DNA of 17,512 nucleotides from assembly GCA_026387165.1 (NCBI GenBank), contig JAPLMG010000109.1:1-17512 (forward strand). The letters run 5' to 3'. Of the stretch, positions 1 through 7,000 are shown in pieces. Made by a program: the position numbers and the translations under genes. A model generated the notes under the pieces. The model was not told the DNA's origin, did not search any database, and saw only the letters and a list, made by a program, of their open reading frames with translations. Each line of letters begins with the position of its first letter. The stretch's first letter is position 1. Source of the stretch: Candidatus Omnitrophota bacterium. GTDB lineage: Bacteria; Omnitrophota; Gorgyraeia; 2-01-FULL-45-10.

Positions 1-335
1 GCCTACGCCTGTTGTAAGAGCACGCGTCTTTGTCTCCAGATCTATTATGGATACGGTGTTGTTACCACAATTTGCTACAGCGATGGACTTGCCGTCGTTT
101 GAGAAGGAGACGCCGTCTGGACGAGATAGCGGCGGATTTATATCATAACCCTCGCCTATTGTAAGAGCGAGTGTCTTTGTCTTTAGGTCTATTATGGATA
201 CGGTGTTGTTACTATTATTTGCTACGGCGATGGACTTGCCGTCGTTTGAGAAGGAAACGCCGTGTGGATCAGATAGTAGCGTATCTATGTCTTTACCTGC
301 GCCTATTAGTGTCGTAGCAAGGGCTGTCTTTTCCA
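1..335 (-). repeat. 147-bp tandem YVTN propeller repeats, array B (runs off the window)
   Basis: The same 147-bp unit recurs with landmarks at 7, 154 and 301. It lies in the shifted frame downstream of the WD40-like pair. The entry segment, encoding LNDLDLEKT at about 326-355, is nearly identical at the nucleotide level to the entry of array A at about 1449-1478. The two propeller modules therefore appear to be copies of each other about 1.1 kb apart. Confidence 0.8.
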
Positions 336-1071
336 GATCGAGATCATTTAATGGTGACGACTGTATATCGGCCGCCATCGCCCGCGCGGCGGCTCGGGCT
401 CCTCCGGTGTCGGGAGTATATCCGGTCACGGCCTCCGACAGGTCCCAGAAGAGAACGGCGTTGAGGAACTTCTTCTTTATATGAGGTACAGAGCTGTCTA
501 TATAGGTGCCCGTTGAGGCAATAAGGAGTTTTTGTCCGGGTATATAAATGGCGGACAGGCATCTATCCTCATGGCCTTTTATACCGTCACGCGGCCTTAA
601 AATGGCTACCTCACTGGTGGTGTGGTTTACAGGGTCGATAGTAAAGAATCTCACCGTGTTATCATATGAAGCCGATACGAATACTTTTTTATCCCCTACT
701 CCCAATGTGGTCTCATTGGCTGACTCGACCCATTCGGTATGTTTACCGAATATGGCCACCTCACTGGTAGTGTGGTTTACAGGGTCGATAGTAAAGAATC
801 TCACCGTACTATCGTCTGAAGCCGATACGAATACTTTTTTACCACCTACTACCAATGTGGTCTCATTGGCTGACAGGACCCAGTTGATATGTTTATTGAA
901 GATGATTTGAGGCTTTGCGGTGATCTTTGAAGGGTCGAGTGTAGACGCCTCATTATTTGCCATGGCGGTAGTAGTGTCAGCCTTCGCGATCGCCTCTTCG
1001 AGCTTTTCGCGGGCGCTATCGATATTTGCGCTTACTTCAACGAGGCGCTCGAGTAAAGCGCGCTCTTTTGC
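1..1071 (-). CDS. Out-of-frame continuation of the giant protein: coiled coil, WD40-like and YVTN repeats (partial)
   Basis: This minus frame is shifted by one base relative to the giant gene. It is open with no stop from 1119 to the window edge at 1. It begins with a coiled coil (ALLERLVEVSANIDSAREKL...) that aligns with a segment of the giant protein's second coiled coil (DIAARLAEVNMRINDARSKL...). Two 50-residue WD40-like repeats follow (core VFVSASDDSTVRFFTIDP), encoded at about 600-905. Next come a WD40-like strand (AVLFWDLSEA), an Ala-rich linker, and at least two YVTN repeats (DGKSIAVANNSNNTVSIIDL). There is no start codon between the preceding stop and the coiled coil. The first ATG is internal, at 963, without a convincing ribosome site. 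I read this as the rest of the giant gene separated by a frame break. It could instead be a remnant pseudogene tail. Confidence 0.7.
590..905 (-). repeat. 150-bp WD40-like tandem repeats
   Basis: Two units are 150 bp apart (compare 601-660 with 751-810) and almost identical at the nucleotide level. Each encodes 50 residues with a W near the start (HINWV / HTEWV), SANETTLVVG, VFVSASxDxTVRFFTIDP and VNHTTSEVAI. The VxSAS-D-TVRFF core resembles a WD40 blade. A third, more divergent blade follows (CLSAIYIPGQKLLIAS ... AVLFWDL). Confidence 0.75.
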
Positions 1072-4000
1072 CGTCGCTCGAGAAGGAGACGTCGCGTGGA
1101 CTAGATAGCGGCGTATCTATATCCTTGCCTTCGCCTATTGTAAGGGCGAGCGTCGTTGTCTTCAGATCTATTATCGATACGGTGTTATTACCAGTATTTG
1201 CTACGGCGATGGACTTGCCGTCGGCTGAGAGGGAGACGCCATTTGGATTATATAGCAGCGTATCTATATCTTTGCCTTCGCCTATTGTAAGGACGAGCGA
1301 CCTCGTCTTCAGGTCTATTATTGATACGGTGTTATTACTATTATTTGCTACGGCGATGGACTTGCCGTCGCTCGAGAAGGAGACGCCGCGTGGACTAGAT
1401 AGCGGCGTATCTATATCTTTGCCTTCGCCTATTGTAAGAGCGAGGCGTGTCTTTTCCAGATCGAGATCATTTAATGATGGCGCCTGCAGCTCGGACGCCT
1501 TCGCGATCGCATCTTCGAGCTTTGAACGCGCATCATTGATCCGCATATTCACTTCAGCCAGGCGCGCGGCAATATCTTTTCCTGAAGCGCCTTTTCCGGC
1601 GGCGCGATCCGCCGCAATTTTTTGAAGATATGCGGCAATCTCTTCTATCAGAGATTGGATATCTTTTTTAGATTGCTTCGCTTCGCTCGCAATGACGGCG
1701 AGAGCGGCCCGCGCTTTATCAAGGATAGCCGAATTTTTCAAGGAATCTTCAGAAAGAGTGCGAGAAACCGATGTATTCATCCGCGCCCGAAGAGAGCTTT
1801 GGAGTTTTTGATAAATTTCGCCGGCGTAATCTTCATTATCGGAGAATAAAGCTATCTTGCCTATCATGTCGTCTATCTCCATATCGCCGCAGGATACGAC
1901 ATCTACGCACCTCTTGACGAACTCATCTTTCGCGTATTCGGCTGTCAACGCCTCATCCGGCCAATTTTTCTTTATCAGGAGATTTGAGACTATATTCTCG
2001 CTTATAAGCTCAAATTTTTTCCGGTCTTCCGCGTCATACATATCGGCCGGCCTTTCGCGCAGGATGGCGCGCACAACCTGATATATTTCTTTGAGCGTAT
2101 GGACCTTCTCGATCTTTTCGCCGAACCCGAGCTTCGCCCAGGCCATATCATCGTATAATTCGCCGCATCTCTTATTGACAGCACCGAGCATCTCCTTGAA
2201 CCTGACGCCCCTCGTATTCTCCTGAATATATTTAAGCATGCGGTCCAAGTCGTCACTGCCCGTATCGGGCTTTCTTAATACCGGCAGCCCCTCAACAAGG
2301 ACATCTTCGCCGCGCAGATATTCATTGACGGCGTCTTTCCCCGCTTCGTCGGTCCATAGCCCCGCGTATACAAAGGCCGCTTTTATCTGTTTATGCCATT
2401 CGCGGGCCTTCTCTTCGGGCCCGTCCAGAGTGAATAATTCGGTAAATATCTTCATCAGGGTCCCTTGGCTGTTCAAGCCGTAATACGATCTGTAAAATTC
2501 ATAATTATTCCTGATGGCCACCGCGAAATTCATGTTCGTGCCTACTCCCGGAGCGCGGGGAAAGAGGGCTGGGTCTTTCGCCCGCAGATCCCTTATGTAT
2601 TGTTCAATTCCCAGAATCCCTTTGTATTTAGGGCGGCCGTTTATCAGAACTTCATTGCCGGAATTATCGCGCTCTATCTCACCGATAAGGCGCGGATGCG
2701 CCTGAAGGCCGCCCATCTTAGAAGCATCGCTTATGTATCCGTAGGACTGCCCTGGCGCGAGAGGCGTAAATCCCATGATCGTGTGGCGCTCAAGGAACTC
2801 GTCGGAAAAGGCGCTGACATCATAGTCTTTCGTCGGCGGATTTATTGTATGGATAATGGCAAAGCCCGGCTGTTTCCTTATAACCTTCTTGGAGAATGGA
2901 TATGGCAGCTCTCCGCGCTCCGCCACCTCATTCAACAGCCCTATGATGCCGGGCCGGCCTTGCGTAGTCTCTTCCATTATGAGTATCTTGCCGCGGCCTT
3001 TTCCGTCGTCCATGGCGCGGGGAAGGCGCTGCGCCTTATATCCGCTCTGGAACGCTTTCGCGCCATCCTCGCCGATCTGCGGCGTGAACGTTATATCCTC
3101 TTTTGAGGTGGAGAAGGTGATAGGCTGTATCTCGAGCTCTGTCCCGCTCAATAGTTCCGCGATAGCCTCAGCCAGCTTGGATTTTCCGGTCTCCTGCTCG
3201 CCGACAAATATGATATCGCGGCCCAGCTCTATAGATTGAAGGGCGTGGTATAGCATAAGCGCGTTCTGGGGAGTCCTTATCCAGAACTTCACCCTTTCCG
3301 GAAGTTCTCCGCTCCTTATAGCGGCGGAGAGCGAAAGCGGCACGCGGATCGTATCCCACACGCCCTCTACGCCTGGCGCTGAAAGAGGACGGATTATCAA
3401 GTGGCCGTCATCGACCGCGAACGAGGACGCGTCCAGCTTCAACGGCGGCACGGAAGGGTCATCGACGATACCTTCGGCGGCGAAATCATTTATCACATTG
3501 GAAAAAGTATTCAGTTTATCGTTTTCGGCCTCATAATTATAATAGCGCAGGATCACGGACCATGGCCTGTATTTCAAATCTTCCGGATAGAGTATCATGT
3601 GCCTTATTACGCTCTTTATGACCCTTGGTGATGGCGGGCGCTTCAGATACTCGCCGCGTTTACCGGCGGGATTAAAACTCTTATCTTTTAATAGCCGCCA
3701 GTCTTTTATGATCTTACCTATCTGGGAGGCGTTATATCCGGCGAACCTAAGCCGTTCTTTGGTGGCTATTCTTACGAGCCGGTCTATCATATTTTCGATA
3801 TCGGTCTTTAACTGGGGCGAATACTCCACACCATTACTTACGGCGAATTCCCGCGCGTAAGATGACTGCATGCGCGTTTCTTCTTCCGGAGGCAGCCACG
3901 TGAATTCGATGCGCTTCACGCGTCTTTGCATTGCCTGGTCGAGGATCCCCGCCACCGATTGTATGCCGGCGCGGTGAGGATTTATCGTGCTGAAGATACG

Positions 4001-7000
4001 CGCGCGGGGATGGTTGGGGATGGTCCTTTTTACGCTGTTTCCTTTATCATCTTTTTCGTTCCAGACGTGATTTCCGCCGCTTAAGTGCGATTTTAGCTGG
4101 TTGAGAACTTTTGCCGGGATCTTATTGCGTTCATCCAGCACCACCCATCCTCCGTTATGCTGGACCTGGGCGATTATGCTCGGCTCATATCCTGAAACAC
4201 CGGCCGCGGCGTTGCCGAGAGACCGCGTCTCCGAAAGGTCCTCGACCTCCATATCTTCGTTGCCGGCTATAAAGTAGTGCTCTTCATTCAATAGGTGCGC
4301 GGCGGAGCGCAATATCTCTCCCTTGCCCAGGCCCGTCTCTCCTATTAATTCGATCAGATGGTCCCGGCCAAAGTCCTCCTGGGCATTCAGGATCGAGAGA
4401 ATGAGCTCTTCATTGGTATCTATATCCGGCACCTTGACTTGAGGCACATAGGCCCCTCCGGCGCCGCGCTGCCATCTGCGCTCCGGCACACCGTCTTTTA
4501 TGAATACTAGATACTCTTTATCGGCTGACTTCTCTATATAGAAGTGCCTGTAGCCGTCTATCTTTTCCAGAGCGCGCGTCTTCGCGGCATTGTTGAAATT
4601 TGTACTTAATAAAAATTTTGACGCGGCTTCAATTATCCGGTCAAACCCGAGCGCCAGCGGAAATGCCCATGGAAGATACGACGCGAGATATTGGGATATC
4701 CCGGCGGTCCTGCGCGGCATGGGTATGCATTCGTTTATCTTCCGCATGATATCGCCCGGCAGATCGGAGAGAGAATTGGGTAATATTGAATTGTCGGGGC
4801 CGTACACCTTTTTCATGTGCCTGCGCGCATCGTCATTTCCGACAGATACGCCGAAGATATGGACACCGCTCTCTTTCGCGTGCCGTATGATGGCCTGAAT
4901 ATCGGATATATTTGAGTCTGTCCCCAGATTCGCGTCGCCGATAGAGACGAATATACGGTATGAGCGATCGGTCCCGCGGTCGGGGGATTCGATCATGCGC
5001 GTAACATACCGGCCAAGCGCGCTGACGTCATTGGTCCCGCCGCCCGCCGTGATCTTGCTCATAATGTTAAAAATTAGCCTTTCGCGGCAGATATGCGGTT
5101 TGGCGGCGACGGTTTCGTGTGATATCTGCAGATCCTCATTCATTTTGTCTGCGGTCGTAAAGAGCCCTGTTTCGAACTCTACGGGATCGAATCCGAGGCG
5201 CTCCAATTCTTCATTAAGGTTGAATACCGTATTGAGCAGAGTGAATACGGTAAGCGCCGCGTACTTTATTCTATCCCCTGTCATGCTGCCTGAGCGGTCA
5301 ACGAGCAATGTGATCTTCACGCGCCGCGGTTCTTTCTCATGCCGCTTAGCGAAAGGCGGCAGGCCCATCACGCCCTTGACGAGATCTTTCAGTTTGGGCC
5401 CGGTCCATTGTCCGGACTCGATCTCAATGCCGACATTCGGTATATTGAGCCTCGCGCGCAGATCATTGGTCATGCCGGCGATGACGGGCTTCGTCGCCTC
5501 CATCCATCTATCATAGAGCTTCTGCTCTTTGTCTGTAAGCGGTTCCCGCAAGCGGTCTCTTTGGGCCTCTTCCTGATCCAACCCATCCAAGAACCGTTTG
5601 TCAAAGATGCTGCTTCTTCCTATCGGCTTGTCTGCAGTATTTTTTTCGGATAGATCGCTCCCGCACTTACGCGCTATATCGGCGAGGCCCTCAAGAGTCT
5701 TTTCGGTCGGCGCTATGTCGCTGGGCTTGGTTGCTGTAGTTACTGCCCCGGCATCCTTATTGCCTCCGTCTTGCCGCGCGCCTTCAGACTGCGCCGCGCC
5801 ATCCTTATCTTCTTTGGCCGAGCGTTTTCTCTTATCCATGTCACGGGCCGCCGCCTCTAATTGTTTTAGGTCTTCTTCAAGTTTCGATAAAGTTCTTTCG
5901 ATATCACCGCCGTTTTCCTTAATATCCTTTATTAGATCCTTCATCCGGCCGATAGTCTCGGATATGGCGTCCGATTGGCCGCGCACATGAGATTCATCCA
6001 CCTCGGCGCCCGATACCGTATCGTTGAGCCTGCCGGCTATAGATTTCAACCGGTTAGCCGCTTCCTGAAGCCGCTCAAGGCGTTCTTTGAGCCCGGCGCT
6101 GTCTCCGGCAAGGCCCTCGGAGTCTTTGCGCGCGTCATCCGCGGCTTTGCCTTGCGGCAGCTTATCCGCGGCGCCAACCGCGCCGTCATGTATCTTGTCC
6201 GCGGCTGCCTCAATATCGCGGCCATTCTGAAGAGAGGCGTTGACGTCGGCTTGTATCTCTTCGGCAAGGCCGTCAATCTTGCCCGCGTCATCTTTCCGGT
6301 CTTTGGCGGGCGCATCCTGGATACCTTTGGACAATTCGCCGGCGTCGCCGGTTTTTGATTCAGCTTCCTCAAGATGGCCTGACAACTTATCTATATTTTT
6401 TTCAAGCGCGTTCATCCTGTCCTTAATGGAACTTATTGACCCGGATACTCCTTCGCTTCCGCCCCGCGCTGTGCCGGCGCCCGGCTTACCCTGACCGGGC
6501 CTGCCCTCGCCGGGCTTGCTCTGGCCCATGCCTTGCTTAGCCGATTCACCGGATGCGCCGTCTTTTGGCGTCTCATCCATGAAAGGCATCTCCCGGCCTT
6601 GAGACTTTTCCATATACTCCTGAAGCGCTTTTTCCATCTCTTCTTTAGCGCGCTCTTTTATCTCTTCGCGCTCGGGATCGGAAAGCCCTCCCAAATATTT
6701 ATCTATATTGTCAAGCTCCTGTTCAGTAAGTTGATCTATCGCCTTGCGCATATCTTCGGCTTTTTCCTCTTTGAGCATCTTCTCATACGCAGCTTTCCGC
6801 TCGGCTTCTTTTACTGCATCATCATACAGCCTCTCATAGGCAGGAAGCATCTTGTCGCGGATTATCGCGACTATCTCATCATCCTTGAGTTGTCCCGGAT
6901 GGAACATGAGGGCTTCCCAGCCGGGAGCCCGAGCGCTGCCCTGAGTCAGAGTAAGAGCTTCTTTTACCTTTTCACTGACCAATCGTGGATCGGCAAGAGA

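Noticed and set aside
1065..1085. Programmed ribosomal frameshift joining the two propeller frames
   Set aside because: The site GGCAAAAGAGC is not a standard -1 slippery heptamer, the needed shift is +1, and I see no stimulator. The mid-blade junction better fits deletion or misassembly, though I cannot exclude frameshifting.
1..1475. CRISPR array
   Set aside because: The repeats are 147-150 bp coding units with no unique spacers and no cas genes.
1026..1625. Open plus-strand frame of 199 codons through the repeat region
   Set aside because: It is the antisense of the 147-bp propeller repeats. It stays open because the period is a multiple of three, and it has no independent support.
2465..3106. 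Open plus-strand frame of 213 codons
   Set aside because: It is antisense to the second AAA+ module, which has clear Walker motifs on the minus strand; the plus frame has no domain or ribosome site.
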